A DNA stretch of 64,000 nucleotides from the NCBI GenBank assembly GCA_910575585.1, contig CAJTGF010000021.1:1-64000 (forward strand), written 5' to 3'. The position numbers and the translations under genes were made by a program. Within the stretch, counting starts at the first letter, position 1, and the number at the start of each line of letters is the position of its first letter. This DNA is from Clostridiaceae bacterium (lineage in GTDB: Bacteria; Bacillota; Clostridia; Lachnospirales; Lachnospiraceae). The notes beneath the pieces are model-generated. The model had not been told where the DNA came from. It saw nothing but the letters and a program-made list of their open reading frames with translations, and made no database searches. Below, piece by piece: positions 43,336 to 52,121 of the stretch.

Positions 43336-43713
43336 ATGTATGATTTAGGAGAAAAGATAAAATTACTTCGAACGGCCCGGGGCCTCACCCAGACTCAGCT
43401 TGCCAAAAAGCTGAATTTAAGCAAGTCGTCCATTTCCAAATACGAAAGCGGCCAGAAATTTCCCACACTGGAGACGCTGATCAATCTTGCGGCTTTCTTC
43501 CACACCAGTTTGGATGAACTTGTCGGTTTGGAAAAGGGCGCCACCATATCGGTAAGCGGGCTGACTCCCAGTCAGCTGGCCATCATAGAATCGCTGCTCG
43601 TTGAATTTCGCAGTGATAAGAAACTAAAGAAGATTATAATGACTCCACACCAGAAAAATATTTTTGATAATATGCTGATTGAATTTCTGTCTCTTGACGA
43701 CAAGTCAAAATAG
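43336..43713 (+). CDS. XRE-family HTH transcriptional regulator
   Basis: The 125-residue protein has an N-terminal helix-turn-helix: LGEKIKLLRTARGLTQTQLA then KLNLSKSSISKYESGQKFPT and LETLINLAAFFHTSLDELV, the classical Cro/CI form. The C-terminal half is helical and may dimerise. It is transcribed away from the kinase/regulator pair and shares an intergenic region of 222 bases with it, so it may control that pair and itself. Confidence 0.9.
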   Translation: MYDLGEKIKLLRTARGLTQTQLAKKLNLSKSSISKYESGQKFPTLETLINLAAFFHTSLDELVGLEKGATISVSGLTPSQLAIIESLLVEFRSDKKLKKIIMTPHQKNIFDNMLIEFLSLDDKSK

Positions 43714-43784
43714 ATCATAGATCCTGCAATCTCAAAAGGAGAGCGTTGTCATGCGCTCCCCTTCTCTTGATCAAAAACACATCC

Positions 43785-45113
43785 CTATTTCAGTTCCGGC
43801 CAAAACTCCTTATTAGCCTCCATCATCTCATCCAAGATCTTCTTTGCCACAAAAGCCGACGGAACTGTCTTATTCATAGCAAACGCCATGAGAGCCTTTT
43901 TGTAGGAGCCTTCAATGGCAGCCTCCACCACCAGTTTTTCACATGCCTCCTGCTGTTCCACCATTCCCTTGTAAAACGTGGGGATCTGGCCCATCCGCAC
44001 AGGCTCGGGGCCCTCGTTGGTTATGTAAGCGGGGATCTCCACCATAGCGTCATCCGGCACATTTTTCACAGCCCCGCAGTTGGGGACCATGACCAGGTGG
44101 CGCTGGCGCAGGTTAAAAGCCAGACTCATGGCCACCTCCACAATAAACTCCCCATGCACCCCCGTAAAGAACGGCGTCATATCAATCTCACCGGTCCGCT
44201 CATAGGCATCTGCCGCGTCAAAAATCTGCTTTTCCCGTCCCTCCATAACCTCATTGGCCCTGGTGTGATTTTTATCCGCCTCCCTCACGATCTGATCCCC
44301 CAAAAGGTAATACTGCATATATGTGTTTGGCAGATAATCCGGGAACATCCGCGCCAGATATTTGGCATTCTCATAAGTATGCTTCCAGGAAGCCTCCTCC
44401 TGGCGGACCTGGTCTTTTTCCTCCGGCGGAGTATATCCATGCTCCCTGACATACGCTTTCAGTTCCTCGGTCCGGTCCTGATCCTTTACCCGTATTTTCG
44501 TAAACCACCCGAAATGGTTCAGCCCGAAATAATCGGCCACGATGTCATGGCGGTCACAGCCCAGAATATTGGCCATGTTCCGCATAATGGCCACCGGCAT
44601 GTCGCAGATATTTAAGATCCTGGCCTTTGGCCTGAGGATATGCATAGCCTTGGCCACAATAGCTGCCGGGTTCGAATAATTGACGATCCAGTAGCTGCTC
44701 TTGGCGTACCTCTCACAAAAATCAATCAGCTCCGCCATGGGATAAATGGTCCGAAGCCCATAAGCCAGCCCGCCGGGCCCGCAGGTCTCCTGTCCGATCA
44801 CGTCATACTTTAACGGGATTTTCTCATCCAGCTCCCGCATCCGGTAAAGCCCCACCCGCATCTGGGCAAAGACAAAATCCGCGTCTGTAAACGCCTCCCT
44901 TGGGTCTGTGGTCACGATCACTTTCAGATCCGGATCCAACGTTTCCACCACCTTTTTGACAAGGATCCCCACCTTTCTCTGCCGCTCCTCATTAATATCA
45001 TAAAGCCGCAGCTCTTCCAGCTTAAACTCCGCCTTTTTATCCAAAAGGCTTTTAACGATCCCGGGAGTATAGGTGCTGCCTCCTCCTGCAATGGTCAGTT
45101 TAAATGTCTTCAT
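43785..45113 (-). CDS. glvA: GH4-family 6-phospho-alpha-glucosidase
   Basis: The NAD- and metal-dependent glycosidase splits 6-phospho-alpha-glucosides such as maltose-6-phosphate formed by PTS uptake. In 442 residues, the N-terminal Rossmann segment is LTIAGGGSTYTPGIVKSLL; RVGLYRMRELDEKIPLKYDV, ETCGPGGLAYGLRTI and YSNPAAIVAKA are hallmark blocks, and ICDMP and NHFGW carry active-site residues. Length and sequence track Bacillus GlvA closely to the C-terminal ANKEFWPEL. GGAGG precedes the ATG. The RpiR regulator lies upstream; no transporter gene is adjacent, so the sugar must enter via a PTS elsewhere. Confidence 0.92.
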   Translation of the reverse strand: MKTFKLTIAGGGSTYTPGIVKSLLDKKAEFKLEELRLYDINEERQRKVGILVKKVVETLDPDLKVIVTTDPREAFTDADFVFAQMRVGLYRMRELDEKIPLKYDVIGQETCGPGGLAYGLRTIYPMAELIDFCERYAKSSYWIVNYSNPAAIVAKAMHILRPKARILNICDMPVAIMRNMANILGCDRHDIVADYFGLNHFGWFTKIRVKDQDRTEELKAYVREHGYTPPEEKDQVRQEEASWKHTYENAKYLARMFPDYLPNTYMQYYLLGDQIVREADKNHTRANEVMEGREKQIFDAADAYERTGEIDMTPFFTGVHGEFIVEVAMSLAFNLRQRHLVMVPNCGAVKNVPDDAMVEIPAYITNEGPEPVRMGQIPTFYKGMVEQQEACEKLVVEAAIEGSYKKALMAFAMNKTVPSAFVAKKILDEMMEANKEFWPELK

Positions 45114-45243
45114 GTTCGAAACCTCCTCGTTTTTCTTATCCGTTTCCGCATTATCTTTCTATATCTATAGATTATCACATCCGGACGCATAAGAAAACCG
45201 ATCTGGAACATTTAACAACCGGTTGACTAAGGAGTAAACGTGT

Positions 45244-45966
45244 TTACTCCATCACCCTCCCCATCAAATACTCAAACAATATCATCACCCTGGCATAAAA
45301 ATAATTAGCCGCCACATTCCTGTCATCCAGCGCATGATCATCCAAAACCGGAAGGTTTACGGTAGACCTGCCTGCAACCGAGTTACCCTGCTGCCCGGTA
45401 AATGAGATAATATCCATGCCATGGTTCGCCGCGTATCCAATAACCTTCGTAATACTTTCCGTCTCCCCGCTTTTCGACACGGCGATCACCAGGCTGCCTC
45501 CAACCTGGTTGGCATCATAGACGCCGTAGGCATTGGTCTGGATACACCGAAATCCCATGACCAGCAGTTTTCTGGTGATATAATCCGCCACCGGAGCCGA
45601 AAATCCCGCCGCCGTCACAAATATGGTCCCATTCTTGTGCTTATCCATCAAACCGCAGAACCCCGCCAGTTTCTCCTCCCCAATCTCGTCAATAAAACCA
45701 GTGAGCGCAGCCTGGCGCCTTTCGCCTGCGTTTTTGCCGGCCATCATAAAATTCAGCCGGTAAGCCATATCAATATAGCCGGTATACCCCATCTTCTTTG
45801 ACAGCTTAATGATGGTAGCCGCAGAAGTATAATTAGCCGCCGCCACTTCTCTGACCGCCATATTCAAGATCTCCTCATGATGGTTCAAAAGATATTCCAG
45901 GATCTGCACTTCCGTCTCGGAAAGCCGGTGCTTATCCCTTATTTTGTAAATGTCAAACTGGACCAA
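45244..45966 (-). CDS. MurR/RpiR-family transcriptional regulator
   Basis: TTG at 45966 with GGGAG upstream is the best start; the next in-frame ATG would cut into the HTH. The N-terminal HTH has LSETEVQILEYLLNHHEEIL and ATIIKLSKKMGYTGYIDMAY. The SIS domain (about 100-230) has FVTAAGFSAPVADYITRKLL and AVSKSGETESITKVI, which bind a sugar phosphate. It is likely the regulator of the adjacent GH4 gene, as GlvR is in Bacillus. Confidence 0.88.
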   Translation of the reverse strand: MVQFDIYKIRDKHRLSETEVQILEYLLNHHEEILNMAVREVAAANYTSAATIIKLSKKMGYTGYIDMAYRLNFMMAGKNAGERRQAALTGFIDEIGEEKLAGFCGLMDKHKNGTIFVTAAGFSAPVADYITRKLLVMGFRCIQTNAYGVYDANQVGGSLVIAVSKSGETESITKVIGYAANHGMDIISFTGQQGNSVAGRSTVNLPVLDDHALDDRNVAANYFYARVMILFEYLMGRVME

Positions 45967-45990
45967 GCTTTTTTCTCCCCCTTCATATCC

Positions 45991-46677
45991 TCACCCCGCC
46001 GCAGGCTTAAAATACCCCGGATACCGTCTCCTCACTTCCTCCTCATCCACCCGATACCGTTTCAGATGCCGGTCCATAAGCCTTCTGGCCTCATCCCCGT
46101 TTCCGGCCCTTACCGCCTCCAGAATCTTCCCATGGTCCTCCACCAGACTTTTATCTTTCAGCGTTCCCAGAGCCATATTCCGCACCCGGTCAAAATGCAC
46201 CATCATCCCCTTCATCATCTCAAACGCCTGCAATTTTCCCGCGCTCTTAAACAGGAGGCGGTGAAACTCATCATCCAGCTCCAAAAGCTTCTCAAGGACC
46301 CGGTCCTGCTGATAGAACCGCTGCAATTTCACATTAGCCTCCAGTTCCTCCATGACCCCCTCATCCCGTTTCTCACAGGCCAGCTCCACCACAGCCCCCT
46401 CCAAAACGCTTCGGACAAAATACGCCTCCTCCACCAGATCATAATCAATCAGGGACACCACGCTGCCCTTCTGGGGATAGATATCCACCACCTTTGCCTT
46501 TGCCAGCTCCAAAAGCGCCTCCCTGACCGGAGTGCGGGAAAGTGACAAAAAAGCCGCCACCTCCCTGTCGCTGATGCTGCTGCCCGGCTCCATCTCCAGG
46601 CGGATGATGTTCTCCTTGATCATGCGCAGGGCATAATCCCGTCCGTTCTCCCTGGCCATCTGTTCCGTAACAAACAT
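45991..46677 (-). CDS. GntR-family (FCD/FadR-type) transcriptional regulator, likely of uronate genes
   Basis: The 228-residue protein has a winged HTH with IKENIIRLEMEPGSSISDRE and LSLSRTPVREALLELAKAKV, then an FCD effector domain (EEAYFVRSVLEGAVVELACE, LLELDDEFHRLLFKSAG, and the DHGKILEAVRAGN..A..L metal-binding helix). FCD regulators such as UxuR/ExuR respond to uronate intermediates. It follows uxuB past a terminator-like hairpin, which supports control of uxuAB; the palindromes at 49.7 kb are candidate sites. Confidence 0.88.
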   Translation of the reverse strand: MFVTEQMARENGRDYALRMIKENIIRLEMEPGSSISDREVAAFLSLSRTPVREALLELAKAKVVDIYPQKGSVVSLIDYDLVEEAYFVRSVLEGAVVELACEKRDEGVMEELEANVKLQRFYQQDRVLEKLLELDDEFHRLLFKSAGKLQAFEMMKGMMVHFDRVRNMALGTLKDKSLVEDHGKILEAVRAGNGDEARRLMDRHLKRYRVDEEEVRRRYPGYFKPAAG

Positions 46678-46799
46678 GGTCAGAACCTCCTTTTCTTGTC
46701 TGGAGCACTCTGTCTAATACACGGTCAAAGTCTCTTGGTCCCTGTCCCTTTTTACGCGGCAGAAACTCCATACCCCAGGCTTTTTGTATCCATGTACGA

Positions 46800-46830
46800 A
46801 AAGAAATGCGTCAGCGGCGCATTTCTTTTC
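46800..46830 (-). terminator. Hairpin terminator between uxuB and its regulator
   Basis: AAAAGAAATGCG (46800-46811) and CGCATTTCTTTT (46819-46830) form a perfect 12-bp stem with a seven-base loop, ending in a T-run on both strands. It should end the uxuAB transcript, at least in part. Confidence 0.75.
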
Positions 46831-46857
46831 CTTCCTTATTGTAATGCGGTTTTATTT

Positions 46858-48468
46858 CTACACATACTTCTTAAGGGCAGCCCGCACAGCCCCCGGCCCT
46901 GCAAGCATCTCGCAGAACATGGCCTCCACTTTCTCGGCCACCCCTGCGTCGTACAGATCCACCCCGAAAATCACCGGATTCGATAAAATATCTTTAAGCT
47001 GTCCTTTGTAGGAATCCGGCTCTCCCGCCTTCACGCCCTTAAGCTGCTCCTGAAGCTGGGACAGCATGGGATCCGCGCTCACTGCCATGGCCTCCCCCTG
47101 ATCGTCCACACCCAGCAGATACCGAAGCCATCCCGCCAGCGCCAGAGGAATGCAGGTCAGATCCTTTGTATCCAGCTTGTCGCTTGCCATGTAGGACTTG
47201 ATGGTCTCCCCAAACCGGATCGCCACCTTCTGGCTGGTATCCGTGGCGATCCTCTGAGGCGTATCCGGGATAAAAGGATTCGGCAGCCTCTGATCCACCA
47301 CCTCATGGATAAATTCCATGGGACTGATGATCCCCGGATCCGTCACTACCGGCATACCCTCGTCATAGCCGATATGCTCCACCAGCTTCTTAAGCTCCTC
47401 ATCCTTCATCTCCGCGGCAATACTGTCATACCCCAATACGCACCCGTAAACCGCCAGCGCCGTGTGCAGAGGATTGAGACAAGTTGTCACCTTCATCCGC
47501 TCCGTCATGTTCACCGTATCCCTGGTAGTCAGGTACACGCCCGCCTTCTCCAGCGCAGGACGTCCATTGGGGAACCGGTCCTCCACCACCAGGTACTGGG
47601 GAATCTCCGCATTGACAAAGGGGGCAATGTAGGTGTTCCTGCTGGTAATAACAGGAGCCATGTCCGCAATCCCCGCGTCTGCAAGCTGCTTTTCAATCAC
47701 CTCCGCCGGTCTTGGGGTGATCTTGTCGATCATGCTCCAGGGGAAGGAAACCCTCTCCTCATCGCTGATATACGCTTCAAACTCTGCCGGGACCAGTCCT
47801 TTTTCCCTCCACGCCTTCACAATGGCAAGAACGCTGCCTCTTAACTTCTCCCCGTTGTGGCTGCAGTTGTCCATGCTGACCAGGGCCACAGGCGCCGCTC
47901 CCGCCTGAAATCTGGCAAACATCAGCGCCGCCACCACGCTCATGGCATGGCGGGCCCTGTCCGGCCCCTGCTCCATATCCTCTTCAACCACCTTCGTCAG
48001 ATTCCCCTGGATGTCGCTGATGGCATACCCCTTCTCCGTGATGGTAAAGCTTGCCATCTGCAGCGCCGGATTCTCAAACACCTTCTTTAAGATCTCCCAC
48101 TGCTCCTTATCCGAACTGTCGGCCTTCACACCTTGGGCGATGGAGGCGATAACCTCCTTCTGCGTACTTCCGTCAGGCTTAAGGCTCACCATCAGGGTCA
48201 TGCTGTCATGAGGCCAGTAGATCTTGTCGATAATATCATAATCAAAGGTCTCCGCCGCCACGATCCCGCTCTTTGCCAGCCCCTGGTCAAGAAGTCTCTG
48301 CTGCAGCCCTGCGATAAACCCTCTGAAAATATTCCCGGCCCCAAAGTGTACCCATACCGGAGCCTCCTTTGTGGCCTCACACATAGCCTTCCAGTCATAC
48401 TTAGGAAGGGCCGTCCCGGCCTGCTGCCATGCCTCTTTATCCTTCAATCCTTCATAGCTTAATTTCAT
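46858..48468 (-). CDS. uxuB: Fructuronate reductase / mannitol dehydrogenase family protein
   Basis: The NAD-dependent polyol dehydrogenase of 536 residues interconverts fructuronate and mannonate in glucuronate breakdown. WVHFGAGNIFRGFIAGLQQ is the nucleotide-binding start; SMDNCSHNGEKLRGSVLAIV and FPWSMIDKITPRP are family blocks; KLRxxNxxHT-type KVTTCLNPLHTALAVYGCVL is near the catalytic lysine region. It lies downstream of the mannonate dehydratase gene, which sets the substrate as fructuronate rather than mannitol. Confidence 0.92.
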   Translation of the reverse strand: MKLSYEGLKDKEAWQQAGTALPKYDWKAMCEATKEAPVWVHFGAGNIFRGFIAGLQQRLLDQGLAKSGIVAAETFDYDIIDKIYWPHDSMTLMVSLKPDGSTQKEVIASIAQGVKADSSDKEQWEILKKVFENPALQMASFTITEKGYAISDIQGNLTKVVEEDMEQGPDRARHAMSVVAALMFARFQAGAAPVALVSMDNCSHNGEKLRGSVLAIVKAWREKGLVPAEFEAYISDEERVSFPWSMIDKITPRPAEVIEKQLADAGIADMAPVITSRNTYIAPFVNAEIPQYLVVEDRFPNGRPALEKAGVYLTTRDTVNMTERMKVTTCLNPLHTALAVYGCVLGYDSIAAEMKDEELKKLVEHIGYDEGMPVVTDPGIISPMEFIHEVVDQRLPNPFIPDTPQRIATDTSQKVAIRFGETIKSYMASDKLDTKDLTCIPLALAGWLRYLLGVDDQGEAMAVSADPMLSQLQEQLKGVKAGEPDSYKGQLKDILSNPVIFGVDLYDAGVAEKVEAMFCEMLAGPGAVRAALKKYV

Positions 48469-48570
48469 GTCATTTCACCGCTCTTTCTATTCTGATCTCC
48501 ATAATTTTAGCTGCAGTTCCCTTTGGCCCGGCCAATCATCCCAAAGACAGGCCGGTTTCAGCCTGCCAGC

Positions 48571-49647
48571 TTATGACATCTTCTCAATCGCTTCCCAAAG
48601 ACCGTTAAGGTACGTGGCCCCCAAAGCCCTGTCGTAGAGCCCATACCCAGGACGCCCAACCTCGTCCCAGATCATCCTTCCATGGTCCGGGCGCACATAG
48701 ATATCATGAGGACATGTATCGTACACCGCCTTCACGATGGCAAACATATCCAGATCCCCCTGCCGCGACAGATGGGGAGCCTCCCGAAACCTGCGGTATC
48801 CAAGATACTTCACATTGCGGATGTGCAGGCAGGCAATGCGGTCCATCTCGCCGAAATGGCGGATAATGGCCGGAATATCATTGTCCGGATTAGAGCCCAG
48901 TGACCCGGTGCAGAGGCACAGCGCGTTGGCCGGCGAGTCGTGGAGCGCCACAATCTTGTCGAAATCCTCCTGGCTGTGGGAGATCCTTGGAAGCCCGAAG
49001 ATAGGCCAGGCCGGGTCGTCGGGATGCACCGCCATCTTGATGCCCACTTCCTCGCACACCGGAATAACGGCATCCAGGAAATACTTGTAATTATCCCTCA
49101 GCATGTCCGGCGTAATGCTCTCATACTGCTTTAACGTCTTCTCCAGCTCTGCCAGCCTCTCCGGCTCCCATCCCGGAAGGGTAAAACCGTTGCTGTCCTC
49201 AGCCGTCTTCTTCACGATCTCAATAGGCGTCATGCTGCCCAGCTCCGCCTCGTCATAATACAGGCTGTTGGACCCGTCCTCCTCGATAACCCGCGCCAGA
49301 TCCGTCCTAAGCCAGTCCAGCACAGGCATAAAATTGTACACGATAACCTTGATGCCGTACTTGGCCAGGTTGCGGATGGTGGTGATATAATTGGCAATAT
49401 ACGCGTCACGGGTGGGAAGCCCCATCTTAATGTCCTCATGGACGTTGACGCTCTCAATGACCTCGCACTCCAGACCTGCCTCGTGAACCTCATTGACATA
49501 CGTTTCAATCTCCTTCTCGGTCCACACCTCCCCTGCCGCCTTGTAATCAAGAACCCCCATAAGGCCGCTCATGCCGGGAATCTGCCTGATCTGCTTCAAT
49601 GTGATGGAATCACTGTCGGATCCATACCAGCGGAATGTCATTTTCAT
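48571..49647 (-). CDS. uxuA: Mannonate dehydratase
   Basis: The enzyme dehydrates mannonate to 2-keto-3-deoxygluconate, with Fe/Mn in a TIM barrel. The start MKMTFRWYG is the usual one and has GGAGA upstream. Family blocks: [70 protein letters not shown] and [12 protein letters not shown] with metal-binding His/Asp/Cys residues. At 358 residues it has the standard Firmicutes length. It is first in the operon uxuA-uxuB. Confidence 0.95.
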   Translation of the reverse strand: MKMTFRWYGSDSDSITLKQIRQIPGMSGLMGVLDYKAAGEVWTEKEIETYVNEVHEAGLECEVIESVNVHEDIKMGLPTRDAYIANYITTIRNLAKYGIKVIVYNFMPVLDWLRTDLARVIEEDGSNSLYYDEAELGSMTPIEIVKKTAEDSNGFTLPGWEPERLAELEKTLKQYESITPDMLRDNYKYFLDAVIPVCEEVGIKMAVHPDDPAWPIFGLPRISHSQEDFDKIVALHDSPANALCLCTGSLGSNPDNDIPAIIRHFGEMDRIACLHIRNVKYLGYRRFREAPHLSRQGDLDMFAIVKAVYDTCPHDIYVRPDHGRMIWDEVGRPGYGLYDRALGATYLNGLWEAIEKMS

Positions 49648-49700
49648 ATGCGTTTATCTCCTTTTTCTCCTGAACTGGGCCAGGTTTATTTGATGGTCCT

Positions 49701-49742
49701 ATTATATATCAGATTAGCCGGCTAGTCAACTAATATATTAGT
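49701..49742 (-). promoter_or_regulatory. uxuA promoter with embedded palindromic operators
   Basis: On the minus strand TTGACT (49724-49729) and TATAAT (49701-49706) are separated by exactly 17 bases. The spacer contains the palindrome TAGCCGGCTA (49715-49724), and ACTAATATATTAGT (49729-49742) is a perfect 14-bp palindrome just upstream of the -35. Either fits repressor control by the GntR/FCD regulator encoded at 45991. Confidence 0.75.
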
Positions 49743-49761
49743 CTTTTATATACTTCCAGCT

Positions 49762-49854
49762 TTATATTTTATCATTGATCATATTTTTTATTTCATCCGG
49801 AAGTTTATTTTCTTGCGCCGTAATAATCTTCACAAAAACCTTGTAGTTTTCCAT
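49762..49854 (-). CDS. Possible 30-residue small ORF or remnant
   Basis: A minus-strand frame reads MENYKVFVKIITAQENKLPD then EIKNMINDKI and a stop. Composition is protein-like, but no good ribosome binding site precedes it. It lies between the uxuA promoter and the YcxB-like gene and may be the tail of a lost gene. Confidence 0.25.
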   Translation of the reverse strand: MENYKVFVKIITAQENKLPDEIKNMINDKI

Positions 49855-49933
49855 CATTTACGCTACCATATAAAAAAGCCCGGCAGCATCCGGCCATAAA
49901 AAATTTATCCCCATCCGGAAAGGAGCAACAACC

Positions 49934-50491
49934 ATGCAACCCCACACCATCACCATCGCTTCCAAGATCGACCCAAAAACCTTCTGCCGATTTGCCATAT
50001 TCGACACCTTAACCCTGCGCAGACGCTGGCTCTCCCCCGCCATCTTTGCGGGCATCTTCCTGTTTTGCTCCCTCATCTGCTTTTCCATGGTCAACAGGAC
50101 CCAGGGCGCGGCTCTCCTTGGCGCCGTCCTGCTGACAGTGGGCCTTGGCGTCCCGGCAGTCTACTTCGGCGTCTTTTTCCACTCCCTAAAGGTCCAGTCC
50201 AAAACCCTGAAGCTAAAGGCATCCGCTGTGGCCTACACCGTAACGCTGGACGAAACCGGCGTCCATGTAACCGGCAAAAAAGCCGCCAAAGACCATGCCG
50301 CATTCTCCTGGGAGCAGATCTTCGGCGTCTATGAGCAATCCGGCTGCATCTACCTATATGTATCCCCCCGCCAAGCATTCCTCCTGCCAAAAGCCAGCTT
50401 AGAATCTACCGGCCCATCCCTGCAGGAACTGCGCGCCATGTTCGCCGACCATTTAACGGCAGAGAAACTTCATTTTGCTCCTATCGGTTAA
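49934..50491 (+). CDS. YcxB-like membrane protein
   Basis: The 185-residue protein has an N-terminal RFAIFDTLTLRRRW segment, two membrane segments (about 37-55 and 62-85), and a C-terminal YcxB-like domain in which VTLDETGVHVTGKKAAKDHA leads into FSWEQIFGVYEQSGCIYLYV and a PKASLE end. AAAGGAG precedes the ATG. YcxB domains are found in many small Firmicutes membrane proteins of unknown role. It is a single gene facing away from uxuA. Confidence 0.75.
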   Translation: MQPHTITIASKIDPKTFCRFAIFDTLTLRRRWLSPAIFAGIFLFCSLICFSMVNRTQGAALLGAVLLTVGLGVPAVYFGVFFHSLKVQSKTLKLKASAVAYTVTLDETGVHVTGKKAAKDHAAFSWEQIFGVYEQSGCIYLYVSPRQAFLLPKASLESTGPSLQELRAMFADHLTAEKLHFAPIG

Positions 50492-50530
50492 TAAAAGACA
50501 AGAAAACGCCGATATTAACAGTAAACAACC

Positions 50531-50693
50531 ATGTACTCTCGGAGTCTCTTTGTGCCTGATTTTGTGAGATGATTTTTTGTCAGATGTGCATAAATTTATG
50601 AGGCGTACGTGGAACGTACGTTGATTAAATTTATGTGCATATGACGGAAAATCATCCACAAAGGCAGGTGCAAGAGAGATTCCGAGAGTACAT
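50531..50693 (+). promoter_or_regulatory. 163-nt long hairpin in the leader of a hypothetical gene
   Basis: ATGTACTCTCGGA (50531-50543) pairs perfectly with TCCGAGAGTACAT (50681-50693). Pairing continues inward through TTTGTG/CACAAA, GATGATTTTTTGTCA with TGACGGAAAATCATC (two G-U pairs), TGCATAAATTTA with TAAATTTATG, and CGTACGT/ACGTACG around a GGA loop. The hairpin ends about 25 bases before the ATG at 50718, next to its AAGGAGGA site. It may be an RNA leader or a palindromic mobile element. Confidence 0.75.
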
Positions 50694-50717
50694 AACCGTA
50701 AAAAGGAGGATTGCCTC

Positions 50718-51374
50718 ATGCCAAGGATCAATGACTACACCATTCTGCTCCAAAAAACCTTTGGGATCAATAATACAAACCTAACCGGCAGTTTTCAGTT
50801 ATCCAGCCTGAACAGCAGTTCCATACAGGCACAGTTAAAAGCCGCAGGCATCAACACCAACAGCAACCAGTACAAAGCTGCCATAAGAGAAATGATGGCC
50901 AACGGAAACGGCGCCATGTTTACCAACATCCAATGCATCAAAAACTCCATGAAATGCTACGACAAAGACGGAGACTACATCAGTCCCACCACAGGACTTG
51001 CAGGTCTTTTGGTCACCGACGCCAACGAAGCCAGCCGGAAACGGATCATCTCCATCCCCGAAAGCAGCAAAGACGAGATGTTTGAACTGACGAAACGGGA
51101 ATTTTTGCGGGAAAACGGCGTTCTCAACGGCGACACCACCAAGCGTTCCGACGTATACACCAACTTGTATCGGAAAATGCCCAAAAATGACCGCCTGGCC
51201 GCCGGCTACACCATGGAGCAGTATGAGCGCTCCTACCGCCAGGCATTCTTAGACGCCGCCAGACAGGCCGACCCTAACTGGACCATCGGAAGCCCCATAC
51301 CGCCCCAAGCCCTGGATAACGTCACCAGAGAATCTGTGGAAGGTCAGCGAAGACCTGTGGATATGAGGATCTAA
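50718..51374 (+). CDS. Hypothetical protein (218 aa)
   Basis: AAAAGGAGGA lies ten bases before the ATG. The soluble protein starts MPRINDYTILLQKTFGINNT, is rich in Asn, Ser and Thr in the first 70 residues, and has a conserved-looking ISPTTGLAGLLVTDANEASR and RLAAGYTMEQYERSYRQAF. It recalls small Lachnospiraceae proteins of the DUF3879/DUF4885 type, but I do not recognise it for certain. It stands alone between a long hairpin leader and a strong terminator. Confidence 0.7.
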   Translation: MPRINDYTILLQKTFGINNTNLTGSFQLSSLNSSSIQAQLKAAGINTNSNQYKAAIREMMANGNGAMFTNIQCIKNSMKCYDKDGDYISPTTGLAGLLVTDANEASRKRIISIPESSKDEMFELTKREFLRENGVLNGDTTKRSDVYTNLYRKMPKNDRLAAGYTMEQYERSYRQAFLDAARQADPNWTIGSPIPPQALDNVTRESVEGQRRPVDMRI

Positions 51375-51396
51375 ACTCCATGTGCGAAAATATTAT

Positions 51397-51448
51397 AAGA
51401 CCTCCGGAAATTTCAACAAGAATCTTTCCGGAGGTCTTCATCTTTTTT
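51397..51448 (+). terminator. Intrinsic terminator
   Basis: AAGACCTCCGGAAA (51397-51410) pairs perfectly with TTTCCGGAGGTCTT (51425-51438), followed by CATCTTTTTT. It ends the 50718 gene and may also serve the toxin-antitoxin operon from the other side. Confidence 0.85.
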
Positions 51449-51502
51449 CCTCGTGGAATTCCGGCATCGCCTTCCGCCCCAAAAGTTAGATTATTACCAC
51501 TC

Positions 51503-51643
51503 TTATTTCCCATACCCGTCCGGGCTTGGCAGAGGCGCTTTGGAAACCTTGATGATCCCCGCCAAAACCTGCTTCCTCGCACTTCCTTCAAGTTTGCGGT
51601 AATCTTTCTTCGCCTCATCCGTTATACATATCTCCCAAGCCAT
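51503..51643 (-). pseudogene. RelE-type toxin, frameshifted
   Basis: The ATG overlaps the antitoxin stop (TAATG). The frame reads MAWEICITDEAKKDYRKLEG, then SARKQVLAGIIKVSKAPLPS and PDGYGK before a stop. RelE-type toxins of this kind continue with PLGNKSGNNLTG; here GNKSGNNLT appears in the next frame immediately after the stop, so about 8-10 bases have been lost. The remaining C-terminus is out of frame and runs into unrelated sequence. Toxin activity should be gone. Confidence 0.8.
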
Positions 51644-52053
51644 TATTCAAATTCCACACTTTCAGACAACGCTTCCAGTTCCTCCATAGAGTATCCCAGT
51701 TCCTCCACAAACTCTTTAAACGAAGATACCGGGCTGCCTTCCCTGCTTTGAGCAAGCTTTAACAATCTGATATTTTCAATCCTCTCCAACAGCTTTTCCA
51801 ATTTCCATATTTTTTCCTGAGTTTCCCGATATTCCTTTATGGATAATAACACTGCTGTAGGCTGATTATTCTTTAAAACGATATATTCCTTGTTATTTTG
51901 GGCTACATCATTAAAGATCTTCCCCGCTTTGCCCTGACTGAAATCAGAAATGGGAACCAGCCGTTCGTTAAATCCAGTAACATTGACCTCATGCGATCTC
52001 TCCTTTTTTCTTTTGATTATACGCTTCTCCTCTATTATATGCAATATTTTCAT
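51643..52053 (-). CDS. Phd/YefM-type antitoxin
   Basis: The recognisable region is VNVTGFNERLVPISDFSQGK, AGKIFNDVAQNNKEYIVLKN and NQPTAVLLSIKEYRETQEKI, a Phd/YefM fold, followed by a coiled helix and an acidic C-terminus that would bind the toxin. The 136-residue frame starts at 52053. A strong AAGGAG site serves an ATG at 51992 that is one frame off, so the native start may have been damaged. The antitoxin remains while its toxin is broken. Confidence 0.8.
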   Translation of the reverse strand: MKILHIIEEKRIIKRKKERSHEVNVTGFNERLVPISDFSQGKAGKIFNDVAQNNKEYIVLKNNQPTAVLLSIKEYRETQEKIWKLEKLLERIENIRLLKLAQSREGSPVSSFKEFVEELGYSMEELEALSESVEFE

Positions 52054-52121
52054 TAAAATTTACCCTTAAAACATACTATAAGACCCTCGGCAGCCACATA
52101 GACATCGCCGGCGCCCCCTCC

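Noticed and set aside
46858-48468. Mannitol or tagaturonate dehydrogenase
   Set aside because: Same family, but the neighbouring mannonate dehydratase makes fructuronate reductase the most likely function.
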